Shown here: in pieces, positions 31,331 to 40,044 of the stretch
Layout of the letters: every line of letters starts with the position of its first letter
How positions within the stretch are numbered: position 1 is the first letter of the stretch
Assembly (NCBI RefSeq): GCF_002993885.1
Contig: NZ_CM009578.1
Span: forward strand, 1-64,000
DNA length: 64,000 nucleotides
Reading direction: 5' to 3'
DNA from: Sphingopyxis lindanitolerans
Lineage (GTDB): Bacteria > Pseudomonadota > Alphaproteobacteria > Sphingomonadales > Sphingomonadaceae
The notes under the pieces: model-generated
Told to the model about the DNA's origin: nothing
The model's input: the letters and a program-made list of their open reading frames with translations, nothing else
The model's database searches: none
Position numbers and translations under genes: made by a program

Positions 31331-33529
31331 CTATGCGATGGTGACGCCGTAACGATCGGCGGCGTAGGCCTCGATCGCGGCGATTTGAGCGGCGGACAGT
31401 GTGCCCTTGACGATCCCCGCCATCCCGACGCCGCCATTAAAGCGCGCTCCGGCACCGCGTTCCTCACCCAGGTTCAGCCCGTCGAGCGCGCCATAGACAG
31501 CCCCCGTCGCCTTGACCGTGCCGTCGACCGAAATAGACGAGTTCGCGCCGTCGAAAGTGCCGATCAGCAGATGCGGCTCATTGATGCTGATCGCCGTGGG
31601 TGAGGCAACCGTCGTCGCGGGGGCTATTCCGACGTAAGGCTTGCCCCCGGTCGCCAGCCCCATGGCGCAGCGGTCGGAGAGTGCGGCGTCCGTAAAGCCT
31701 TCCGCGATCGACTGGCGCGCCGTATTGAGCGCCGGTATCTGGACGATCGCGACATAGGTGAATGGCTGCTCCAGCCGCATCGTCTGCATCAACTGCATGA
31801 CGCGCGGCTCGCCGCTGAAAGCGTTGACGCCGCCATTGAACAGCACGCCGGGAATCCCCGTGCCGAAGGCGTCAGGATCGTAGATCGGCCGATTACTCGC
31901 CGACGCGATGGTCGCGGGCGTGTTGCCGTTGCCGCTAAGGTCCAGCCATTCTTGCAGCCGGTCGCCGGTCCCGACCTCCTGTCCCGGCGTGATCCTGTCG
32001 GCCGACAGGCACATCGCCCAATCCATGTCCGCGGCAATCGCCGGGATCGGGCGCGGCTGCCGCCCGACATGGACCGTCGCCACCTCATAGGCGAAATCGG
32101 CCTTGCGATCGGTGTCTTTGGTGACGACCTGGACGTCCTGCTTGAACCCGATTTGCCACTGAAAGCCGAGGGTCCGCAAGTTCAGCGTCATCGTCGTATT
32201 GTCGCCGATCAGGCCGGTATCATACCAGAAGCCGCCGCTGTCGCTGGGAGCGGCGACATAATCGACCGCACCCGCCACCGAGAACCACCAGCCGACGATC
32301 TGCCCCGCATCGCCCATCAAGTTGAGGTCGATTTCGTGAAGGCCGGGGCCAGTCACCGTCACCGATTGCTGGCGCGCCATCGTGATGACATCGTCGTTGA
32401 CCGGCTGCGTATGGCCGTTCGGAAGGTCGGCAACCTTGACCTTGAGCGTGGCGCTGACCCCAACACCGAGGCTGCTCCACAGCCACACCTTCTTGATAGG
32501 CCCCGATCGTTGAAGGGGAACATGAAAATAGCGCGTGTTGGGAGTGCCCGAGATGCCGTCAACCGGCGGCGCCGGGCGGCCGATGAAGTCGGTTTCGACA
32601 AGGTTGGTAAGGGCGGTGGCTACCCCTGCGGCAGCGGCTTCAGCGTCAGCAGCCCATGATTGCGCCACAGCACCCGACGCCGCGAATATCCCAAGCGGCC
32701 CGTCCCACGATCCCGCCGTCGTCGCGCCATTCTTTTGATACAGGTCGTTGTTCGCCGGGGTCGCATCGCCGACGACAAGGGCGTATTCATTATCGGCAGG
32801 CACCAGGTCGGCGTCGAGCAGCGTCTTGGACGAATAGATGCGCGTTCCGACAAGGTCGCTGACCGTGCCGACCGCGAGCGCATCGGATACCTGCTGAACA
32901 ACGTTGGTTGCGGCGGTGGCCGATTGCTGCGCCGAAGCCTTGGCTGCGATCGCCGCATCGCGCGCGGCGGCGGTCGCATCGCGCGCGGTAATGGCTCCGA
33001 TCCGCGAAACTTCCGCTTGCAATCGCGAGTATTCGGCATCCGCCGCCGCGCCCGACGCATAGGCGATCGGCTGAATCATGCCGCCCACAACCCCAAGCGC
33101 CTTGCCGCTCGCTCCGGCAAGAGAACCAACATTAAGCCCCGCTTCGCCGAATGGAACTTTAAGCGAGCGATCCAAGTCACGCTGCTGTTTCTGGTCACGA
33201 ATGGCCGCACGGTCCAAGGCGCGCGTCAGTGCTGCCGGGTTGAAGGACGGTCCAGTATTGTCGAAGTCGGAAGGCTGTGTCAGTTCGGGATTGCTGACGA
33301 CATAGATTGCCGAATAATCCGAAATCTGGGGTGCCGTTCCGAAGGACAGCACGCCGCCCTCATCATCGTCGAGCGTGACGCTGTAAAGCGCCGTCGAAAT
33401 AAGCGCCCCGGCCTGGTCGAGCGCGACGACCTCATTTCCCACCGTCGCCTTGAAATCGAACGCGAAATCTGTCGTCGCTCCGTTCGGCGTGTAGGGGCCA
33501 GCGATAGAGCTTTCATTGGATACGGGCAT
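31331..33529 (-). CDS. tail fibre/spike protein, T7 gp17-like N-terminus
   Basis: A 732-residue protein. Residues 1-120 (YTPNGATTDFAFDFKATVGN, ALTRALDRAAIRDQKQQRDL) match the T7 tail-fibre N-terminal domain that attaches the fibre to the tail. An Ala-rich helical shaft (AAARDAAIAAKASAQQSATA) follows. The C-terminal 230 residues (LSGNGNTPATIASASNRPIY, HLLIGTFDGANSSISVDG) look like a LamG/concanavalin-type receptor-binding domain. It determines host recognition. Its ribosome site is partly enclosed in a small hairpin. Confidence 0.87.
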   Translation of the reverse strand: MPVSNESSIAGPYTPNGATTDFAFDFKATVGNEVVALDQAGALISTALYSVTLDDDEGGVLSFGTAPQISDYSAIYVVSNPELTQPSDFDNTGPSFNPAALTRALDRAAIRDQKQQRDLDRSLKVPFGEAGLNVGSLAGASGKALGVVGGMIQPIAYASGAAADAEYSRLQAEVSRIGAITARDATAAARDAAIAAKASAQQSATAATNVVQQVSDALAVGTVSDLVGTRIYSSKTLLDADLVPADNEYALVVGDATPANNDLYQKNGATTAGSWDGPLGIFAASGAVAQSWAADAEAAAAGVATALTNLVETDFIGRPAPPVDGISGTPNTRYFHVPLQRSGPIKKVWLWSSLGVGVSATLKVKVADLPNGHTQPVNDDVITMARQQSVTVTGPGLHEIDLNLMGDAGQIVGWWFSVAGAVDYVAAPSDSGGFWYDTGLIGDNTTMTLNLRTLGFQWQIGFKQDVQVVTKDTDRKADFAYEVATVHVGRQPRPIPAIAADMDWAMCLSADRITPGQEVGTGDRLQEWLDLSGNGNTPATIASASNRPIYDPDAFGTGIPGVLFNGGVNAFSGEPRVMQLMQTMRLEQPFTYVAIVQIPALNTARQSIAEGFTDAALSDRCAMGLATGGKPYVGIAPATTVASPTAISINEPHLLIGTFDGANSSISVDGTVKATGAVYGALDGLNLGEERGAGARFNGGVGMAGIVKGTLSAAQIAAIEAYAADRYGVTIA

Positions 33530-33535
33530 CGTCGG

Positions 33536-33555
33536 TTCACCTCGCTAAACGAGGT
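33536..33555 (-). promoter_or_regulatory. tail-fibre ribosome site within a hairpin
   Basis: On the minus strand ACCTCG pairs with CGAGGT around a five-base loop (33539-33555). The 3' arm contains the Shine-Dalgarno GAGGTGAA, six bases before ATG 33529. This could damp fibre translation. Confidence 0.4.
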
Positions 33556-33566
33556 AAGCCGTGGGG

Positions 33567-33581
33567 TATCGGCGCTCAAAA
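33567..33581 (-). promoter_or_regulatory. conserved late-region motif, copy 1
   Basis: Minus strand TTTTGAGCGCCGATA, identical to copies 2 and 3. It lies between the lipoprotein gene and the tail fibre start. A TTGAGC element is followed by a 17-base spacer and TACCTC. Candidate phage late promoter or other transcription signal. Confidence 0.55.
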
Positions 33582-33606
33582 AGTTGGGGGCTTGCGGCTC
33601 CCGATC

Positions 33607-33840
33607 TTAGGAGTCAGGCTTCACGCATTCGAACGAGAAGGCGTATTCACCATCGCTATTCGTCGGCTTGGCTACCTTGCCGAATTTCCTGCAATGCTCA
33701 TCGGCTTTGGGAAAGGCTATGTTGCGATTCCAGACGTTGTTGACCGTGACGCCAACTTCATTGCCTGTGACGTTCGCGCCCGTCGATACGCAGCCGGAAA
33801 GGCCGATCATTAGGATTGCGCCCGAAAGAATGTGCCGCAT
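33607..33840 (-). CDS. small lipoprotein, possible moron
   Basis: A 77-residue lipoprotein from MRHILSGAILMIGLSGCVST, with lipobox L-S-G-C. The start is 33840 because GGGGGA lies six bases upstream; the ATG at 33852 lies inside that site. The mature part (NVWNRNIAFPKADEHCRKFG) has two Cys. It has its own sigma70-like promoter (33864-33892) within late genes that otherwise lack one, and a lower GC content, which is the pattern of lysogenic-conversion genes. A role such as superinfection exclusion is inference. Confidence 0.65.
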   Translation of the reverse strand: MRHILSGAILMIGLSGCVSTGANVTGNEVGVTVNNVWNRNIAFPKADEHCRKFGKVAKPTNSDGEYAFSFECVKPDS

Positions 33841-33863
33841 AAAATCCCCCATGTTGCTGAGGC

Positions 33864-33892
33864 AATTTAACCGGCGCCCGGTCCCTTTTCAA
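33864..33892 (-). promoter_or_regulatory. sigma70-like promoter before the lipoprotein gene
   Basis: Minus strand: -35 TTGAAA (33892-33887), 17-base spacer, -10 TAAATT (33869-33864), with the start codon about 25 bp further on. Confidence 0.5.
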
Positions 33893-33942
33893 TCACAAGT
33901 CATAATTGGGCCTGGCGGGGGCCGGGAAAAAGGCTCCATTCA

Positions 33943-36900
33943 TCACTCGACCTTGCCCTTGGTCAGGCCCTCGAACCAATCCCCGAACGTCTGCGGATCC
34001 TGCTCGCCATAGCCAACATCAACGAGAAACTGCACCGACTGAGCGAACTGCCCCGGCACCATGCCGGTAAGGTAGCCGGTCGCTTCCAGCATCGTGCGCG
34101 TGGCGTTGGTCGTGTCCTCGCCCGTCACGATGTCAGGCACCATCCCGGCAGCGTTGATGACAGTCTGCACAGAGCGCTGAATCGGAGAGAGCTGGTAGTC
34201 GAAGCTGCGATTGCCTGCGATCTTGTCGTAGAGCGGATGCGCGGCATCGCGGACGACGGGAATCGCACCGACAAGCTGGAAAAGCATGTTTGAAAATGCC
34301 CACGACCCCCAGTCCTCGTCATCGTCGGGACCACGGCCGGCGAGCAATTCGGAGAGCAGGGGCGGAACAACCATCAGCCACCATGCCCGCGCCATAAGTT
34401 GCGGAATATCTTTCACACCCGCGCCGCGGGCGTCGCGCGCCAAGGTGCGTTGGCGCTGATACACCGTCGAGACGTAGGAATAGAACATGGTGGAAAGCTT
34501 GAAAAATCCGCCCCATTGACCTTGCCCGGTCGCCACCGCTGCAAGGTCTTTGGCCGAAGCTGAACCCTGCGTCGATCGAATGGCCTTATCGGCATAATAG
34601 ACTGCCTGCTCGTCGGTCTTCCCTTCGTGTAGAGCGCGGTTATAGGCGCCGATCCATGTCGGGACCGTGACGACGCGGTCCATGTAGCCGATGCCGTGGA
34701 AGGCGAAGCGCTTGGCCGCCGTCAGCGGGTTGTTCCGCCCAGCCATCTTGGCGATCGTCGAACGAATGTCGCGATCGAGCGTGTCCATGCGATGCCGCAT
34801 CTCGCCCGACTTCGCCATGACGGTATCGAAGGTTTCGATCGGGCTGGATGCGAAAAGCGCGGCGCCTTTTGCTCCCCACTCGGCGCCGATAAATTCGAGG
34901 CTGTTGGAGTAACCGGCCGCCTGCATAATGACGGTGCTGAAGCGCCAGCCCATGCCAACGACCGTCGTGTTCGACCGCAACCCCGACATAAACTTGCCGA
35001 TGCCCTCATTTCCGGCGCGCTCGCTCGCCCATTGGTTCGCGACATGCTTCAGCCACGGGGTAAAGGCTTGGCGATATTCGCGGCCGAGTGTCTGGTCGAT
35101 ACCGCGCTTGATGCGCGGATCGCTCAGGAACTTGTGCGCCTGCATCACAGCTTCGCGGTGCGTGATGTCGTGGATGACCTCGCCGATGTGGCGATTGATG
35201 ACGCCGAGGCTCAACAGGATCGGACGCTCGACGCGCTCGACGCGATCCTTCGTCGATGAGGCAGCGGTATTGGCGCGCGTGTATTTCGCCGTGAACAAAT
35301 CTTCGGCCCGCTGCTCATTTCGTTCGGCGTTATAGTCCTTCGCTGAATCGTAGATCGCCGGATAATAGCCGCCGCGCAGGATGCCATAGGGCGTCTCAAC
35401 CGGGATAGCCTCGACCTTGTCGGGGGCGACGCCGTTGACGCGGCGCTCCATGGCAGCGGTTTCCGGCCAGAGCGTGTCGACCATATCCCAGACATCTTGA
35501 ACGAACTTCCAGTCGGCCTCGGTTAGCTCACGCGTGAGCACATCCATGACACCGGCTTCCGACCAGCCATATCCATCGACAAGCCGTTGACGGTTACCCT
35601 CATTGCCGACGTTCAGAGCCATCGCGACCAGGTGCGACCGGTCGCCCTTCCACGCATTGCCCGTTTCACGATTGCGCAACTGCGGCGTCGAGATGGGCTC
35701 AGACCATCGGCGCAAATCCTCTTTCGAGAGCCTGCCAAGGATTTCGCCGAGGCGCGCATGATAATCGGCGCGCATGTCGTTTTCGCGGTCCTGCGCATCC
35801 GCGATCGGCTTGAAAACAATGCGGTTAAACGTGCCATTCGAGTTGCCTTGGTCGAGCCAGTCGACCAGCGTCTCGATCTTCAACAAGGCGACGTCGGCGG
35901 AAGCGATGCCCGATTTGACATTGTCCCACCACGACGGCTCGAAAAGGTCGCTCGGCGGTTTCTGGGGCATCCCGCCCATGGCGTCCTGCGCTTCACCGAC
36001 CAATTCATCGAACGCGCGCTGCTCCTGCCCGTCGAGCAGCGTTTGCTTCAGTCGACCAAGATGGATGATTTGCTTCACCGCCGCGTCGAGCCCGAGGAAC
36101 TCATCGACCGACAGGTTTGACCAATGCGTTGTGCCGATCGAAGCGGCGAATGACGGCGGCACCGCGACATCGACGCCCTCGGATTCCTGCGCGCGCGCCC
36201 ATTCCTCGAATTGCGCCTGGCGCTGGATATTGACCTGAGAGCGCGGACGGAGGTCCACCTGTTCAAGCAATCCCTGCGCACGCTCAAGATAGTCCTGATC
36301 GATTGACGGGGACGAGCGCCGTTTCGCCACCTTTCCAAGCCGGTTCAGCGCCGTTTCGATGTCATCCTGCGCAGCCTTGGCCTCGGACACGAGCGCATTG
36401 TTGATCATCTGTTGCTGCTTGGCGCGGAACGCCGCATCGCGGTCGCCAGCGATGGCAGCGTCCATGGCGGCCTTGCCTGCCTTTGCCGCGGCACGCTGAT
36501 AGCGCTGGATCGCCGACAGGCTGGCAACATCGTTGACGATCCCCGAGCGGACGCGATTGCGCGCCCATTCGCGGGCCACGCGATAGGGGGTGGCCGTCCG
36601 GCCGGTCGAGCGTCCGAGAACCCGAAGCTCCGCAGCCATCACTTCACCAGCGACGTCATTATGCACAGCCGCCAGCGCCTCGTCCTCGATCGACCCATCG
36701 GTGAACGGATCGCCGTAGCGCTCATTCATGATGCGCTCGACCTCCTGCTGGATAAGGGCAGCGCGCACGGATCGGCTATCGCCTTTCTCGCGCATCTCCT
36801 TTCGGCTCACCTCTACGCCGAGCAGCGCGTCGATCATGTCCTGAGGCGTGCCGAAGCCCGCCATCTCGGCAAGATCGGACGGGTCGGCGCCGCCGACTTT

Positions 36901-39900
36901 GACCAGCGGCGGCACATTCGGCGGCAGGCGGGATATGACGTCATCCCCCATTCGCTCACGAACCCAGTCCGAATCCATCGGCGTTTCGCGCAAGGCCTTG
37001 ATCGCCCGGAACACGGCCCGACTGTCGATGTCGGCCGCCACTTCCTCGCGGACGACGGCGGCGCGAGCCTTGTGCTCTTTCGTGACGCGCGCCCGGATCG
37101 GAGCCATGACCTTCGCGAGCAGCGCATCATTCGCGTGCCGCCGCGCTGCACCGGCAAGATCCTGAAGAGCGGAAAACTCTTCCTTTGTCATCCCCGCCGC
37201 GTCGGCATCATCGAACATCATGTCGATCGACTGATGCTGACCGGCCGCCTGCAATTCGTCGTCGGTCGCAAGAAGGCGATCCATGACGCCGCGAATCTCG
37301 TCGGTTACCGGGGTGTTGAGGCGCTGGGCCGAACGATAGATATTCGTCAGCCAGGTTTTGAAAGTCTCAAATATGCGAGCGAGGCCCGCGACCGGAGATT
37401 TGCCTTCCATCAGGTAACGCTCGACGCCGCGCGCCCACATCTCGTGCGCCTCAACCGGGATCACGCCATCGACGATAGGCTGGCCGTTCTGAGCAAACCA
37501 GCGCTGCACAGCGTCCCAGTCCTCGCGCACCGAGTCTACGGCGTCGGGGTCGGCGGCGTCGTGGCGCAATTCTTCGACCCAAAGATGGCCGGTCTCATGC
37601 AGGAAGGTGGAGAGGTCGCGTGACTGGAAAAGCTCTATCGCCGCGCTGAAACCGTCGAAGCCCGATTCGGGGAAGATGATCCGACCTCGCGGCTCCGCTT
37701 TACCTTTGCTGTCCTTCTCGTCCTGCCCGTAAGCGCGACCACCCCCCTGCTCAGCGACATAGGCGTCAACCGCCGCGCCGATTTCCTTGCGCGTGGCCTT
37801 CGACGGATCGACGCCACGGTCCCGCAGCAGGCGCTCAAGTTCGGCGGCACCATCGACAAGCGTGGTGTCCGGCGATTTCGCAAAACGCTTCTTACCGCTC
37901 AATTCCTCCCCGATCGCATCAAGGAGAACACGATTGTCGATTTTGTCCTGCGTGGAAACGAGGTCGGGGAAATATCCAGCGTCAATCGCGGCCCGCAGCA
38001 CCAGCTCGTGCGACGTGTCGCGCGGGGCGCCGGGTGCGAGCATATTATTCTGCCGCTTGTCGACTGACTGGAGCAGTTTGCGCGTGCCAGGCTTCCCGCG
38101 ATGCCAACTATCCGCCCCCATCGAGGTTAGATCGCCGCCAGGATCATCCACCCCGCCGCGCTTGGCGATGAACTCAAGCAACGACGGGCCGGAACCTTCG
38201 CCTTTGATGCCGCGCTTCATGGCGTCGATTACGCGATCGAGCCCCGTCGCCTTTTGGGCGAGGGCAACTTTCTCGGGCAATATCTGCGAAACGGTGACGC
38301 CCGCAAATTCGTCCCCGGCGACATGGCGGCCGCGCCGCTCTTGTCGCGTCGCATAGCGCTGCGTCAGCAACTCGGCTTGGGTGCGTGCGATAGACGGCGT
38401 GTAACCGGCGTCCATCAACTTGTCGGTGATCGATTGAAACAGCGCGTCGCGCCCTGTCGGCGGCGCGACGGCATCTTCCGAATATTCCGCGACCAAATCG
38501 GCTAGCGCCTCATCGAACGATTGGGCCTCATTCTGCGATTCCCCGCCCGGTGAAAGGCGCATGGATGGGCGGGTGACCTTCCATCCCTCGGTGCCCGCCA
38601 GCGTAGCCAGCGCCTCTGGTATCGGAATGACGACGTCGCCGCCGATCGCCGCAGCCTCGACCGCCTGCTCGGACCATTGATCGAACGACCCGTCATAGCC
38701 ATCGGATTGCATGTAAGCGACGACATCGGAGCCGGGGATGAAGATGCGATCGTTCGGGCTGTCCTCTGCCATGGCGTCGAGCATGGACTTGAACGCCGCT
38801 GGATCGCGCTCCCTGATCTTGGATGTCGTGGCAGCGTCCGCCGCCGCGTCGAGCAACTCTCCCTCTTCCTGCGCCTGCTCACCCCGGCGGACCTTGGCGG
38901 CCAACTTCTTCCCGGCGCCGGCGGATCGCTCGACGGTGGAAACGGCGCCGACGGTGCCAGCCACCCCGGCCACCGTAGCGACAAGGGTTTCCGCTGCCCG
39001 TTCGGGGCGCTCGCGCATGAAGTCGCCGAGCGTCTTTTCTGGATGGAGCGTCGTCCATTCGGACAAGTCCTGAAGAAAGGTCGCCGCCTGCTCGCCGGGT
39101 ATCTCTTCGATCAACTGGCCGATGAGCTTTTTGCCCAAGGGCGACTTGGCCGCGATATCGCCAAGGAGACGTGATGCCGGGAGCTTTTCCGTCAGATATT
39201 CGATGCCGCCCTGCGTGATGGCGTAATCCATCGCGCGGTCAGGATTGAGGCCTTTATCGCGGGCATCCCGATAGGCATTGCCTGCAACGGGAAGCGCCAT
39301 GAGCGACGTAGCCGCTGCCGGGCTGCGGGTTCCAACACCTACGGCAATGCTCGCTGCCGTGCCGGGTATCGACTCGACACCAGCAAGAAGATTGCGTGCG
39401 AACCAGTTCGACACCTGGGGTCGGGCAGCGTCGGCACTCACCGAGTAAGCGCCCGCTTCTCGCCTATGCCATTTGGCAATATCGTCGAGCATGTCCACGA
39501 CTGGGCCTGATATGGCGCGATCCGCCCCGGCAAGTCCGAGCTGATTAATGGCGCTGTTGGGATTCGCCCAGTTCGCGCGGGTCTGCGCAACCTGATCTTC
39601 GAGCGCCCCGGCCGTCAGATTGCCGAGCCCGGCAATCGTGTTCAGCGTGCCCGCCTTGGCCGACGATCCGACATTCTTGATGCCCTGCCAGATACTGCCG
39701 AGAACGCCGACATTTTCGGTATCATCCGCAGCGATGGCTGCATTTTGGGGATTCTGCGCCCACGATCCGAAACCCGAAATACTGAGCGCCGTCGATGTCA
39801 AATCCTCGATACGCTGGCGGCGCTTGAACTCTTCGAGGTTGCCCGCAACCTGCATGGCGTTGATGCCGAAGCGCTGCGCGAGCCTTGCCGCATCCGCCAC

Positions 39901-40044
39901 GGTGTCGGGCGGGGGAGCGTTGAGTAGCGAGATGGCCGTCGATTCGACCGCGTCCTTCCGAATATCGAGACGCACCCGATCGACAAGCGTCTGGTCCTTC
40001 TTGCGCGGACGCGGCGCGAGATAGTCTTCCGGGTCCATAATCAC
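33943..40044 (-). CDS. giant internal virion/ejection protein with HETGH metallopeptidase motif
   Basis: A 2033-residue protein, the longest in the window. Position between the tail fibre and the transglycosylase-type core protein matches T7 gp16/gp15-type ejection proteins. At about residues 814-822 is TFLHETGHLW, a zincin H-E-x-x-H motif (His816, Glu817, His820), within a region shared by large phage polyvalent proteins. Gly/Ala-rich hydrophobic stretches near residues 240-275 and 340-380 and a C-terminal WWLMVVPPLLSELLAG may insert into membranes during DNA delivery. Start and stop overlap neighbours (ATGA). Confidence 0.75.
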   Translation of the reverse strand: MIMDPEDYLAPRPRKKDQTLVDRVRLDIRKDAVESTAISLLNAPPPDTVADAARLAQRFGINAMQVAGNLEEFKRRQRIEDLTSTALSISGFGSWAQNPQNAAIAADDTENVGVLGSIWQGIKNVGSSAKAGTLNTIAGLGNLTAGALEDQVAQTRANWANPNSAINQLGLAGADRAISGPVVDMLDDIAKWHRREAGAYSVSADAARPQVSNWFARNLLAGVESIPGTAASIAVGVGTRSPAAATSLMALPVAGNAYRDARDKGLNPDRAMDYAITQGGIEYLTEKLPASRLLGDIAAKSPLGKKLIGQLIEEIPGEQAATFLQDLSEWTTLHPEKTLGDFMRERPERAAETLVATVAGVAGTVGAVSTVERSAGAGKKLAAKVRRGEQAQEEGELLDAAADAATTSKIRERDPAAFKSMLDAMAEDSPNDRIFIPGSDVVAYMQSDGYDGSFDQWSEQAVEAAAIGGDVVIPIPEALATLAGTEGWKVTRPSMRLSPGGESQNEAQSFDEALADLVAEYSEDAVAPPTGRDALFQSITDKLMDAGYTPSIARTQAELLTQRYATRQERRGRHVAGDEFAGVTVSQILPEKVALAQKATGLDRVIDAMKRGIKGEGSGPSLLEFIAKRGGVDDPGGDLTSMGADSWHRGKPGTRKLLQSVDKRQNNMLAPGAPRDTSHELVLRAAIDAGYFPDLVSTQDKIDNRVLLDAIGEELSGKKRFAKSPDTTLVDGAAELERLLRDRGVDPSKATRKEIGAAVDAYVAEQGGGRAYGQDEKDSKGKAEPRGRIIFPESGFDGFSAAIELFQSRDLSTFLHETGHLWVEELRHDAADPDAVDSVREDWDAVQRWFAQNGQPIVDGVIPVEAHEMWARGVERYLMEGKSPVAGLARIFETFKTWLTNIYRSAQRLNTPVTDEIRGVMDRLLATDDELQAAGQHQSIDMMFDDADAAGMTKEEFSALQDLAGAARRHANDALLAKVMAPIRARVTKEHKARAAVVREEVAADIDSRAVFRAIKALRETPMDSDWVRERMGDDVISRLPPNVPPLVKVGGADPSDLAEMAGFGTPQDMIDALLGVEVSRKEMREKGDSRSVRAALIQQEVERIMNERYGDPFTDGSIEDEALAAVHNDVAGEVMAAELRVLGRSTGRTATPYRVAREWARNRVRSGIVNDVASLSAIQRYQRAAAKAGKAAMDAAIAGDRDAAFRAKQQQMINNALVSEAKAAQDDIETALNRLGKVAKRRSSPSIDQDYLERAQGLLEQVDLRPRSQVNIQRQAQFEEWARAQESEGVDVAVPPSFAASIGTTHWSNLSVDEFLGLDAAVKQIIHLGRLKQTLLDGQEQRAFDELVGEAQDAMGGMPQKPPSDLFEPSWWDNVKSGIASADVALLKIETLVDWLDQGNSNGTFNRIVFKPIADAQDRENDMRADYHARLGEILGRLSKEDLRRWSEPISTPQLRNRETGNAWKGDRSHLVAMALNVGNEGNRQRLVDGYGWSEAGVMDVLTRELTEADWKFVQDVWDMVDTLWPETAAMERRVNGVAPDKVEAIPVETPYGILRGGYYPAIYDSAKDYNAERNEQRAEDLFTAKYTRANTAASSTKDRVERVERPILLSLGVINRHIGEVIHDITHREAVMQAHKFLSDPRIKRGIDQTLGREYRQAFTPWLKHVANQWASERAGNEGIGKFMSGLRSNTTVVGMGWRFSTVIMQAAGYSNSLEFIGAEWGAKGAALFASSPIETFDTVMAKSGEMRHRMDTLDRDIRSTIAKMAGRNNPLTAAKRFAFHGIGYMDRVVTVPTWIGAYNRALHEGKTDEQAVYYADKAIRSTQGSASAKDLAAVATGQGQWGGFFKLSTMFYSYVSTVYQRQRTLARDARGAGVKDIPQLMARAWWLMVVPPLLSELLAGRGPDDDEDWGSWAFSNMLFQLVGAIPVVRDAAHPLYDKIAGNRSFDYQLSPIQRSVQTVINAAGMVPDIVTGEDTTNATRTMLEATGYLTGMVPGQFAQSVQFLVDVGYGEQDPQTFGDWFEGLTKGKVE

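Noticed and set aside
31331-33529. Tail fibre as a variable protein of a diversity-generating retroelement
   Set aside because: No template repeat, reverse transcriptase or C-type lectin-like end was found in the window.
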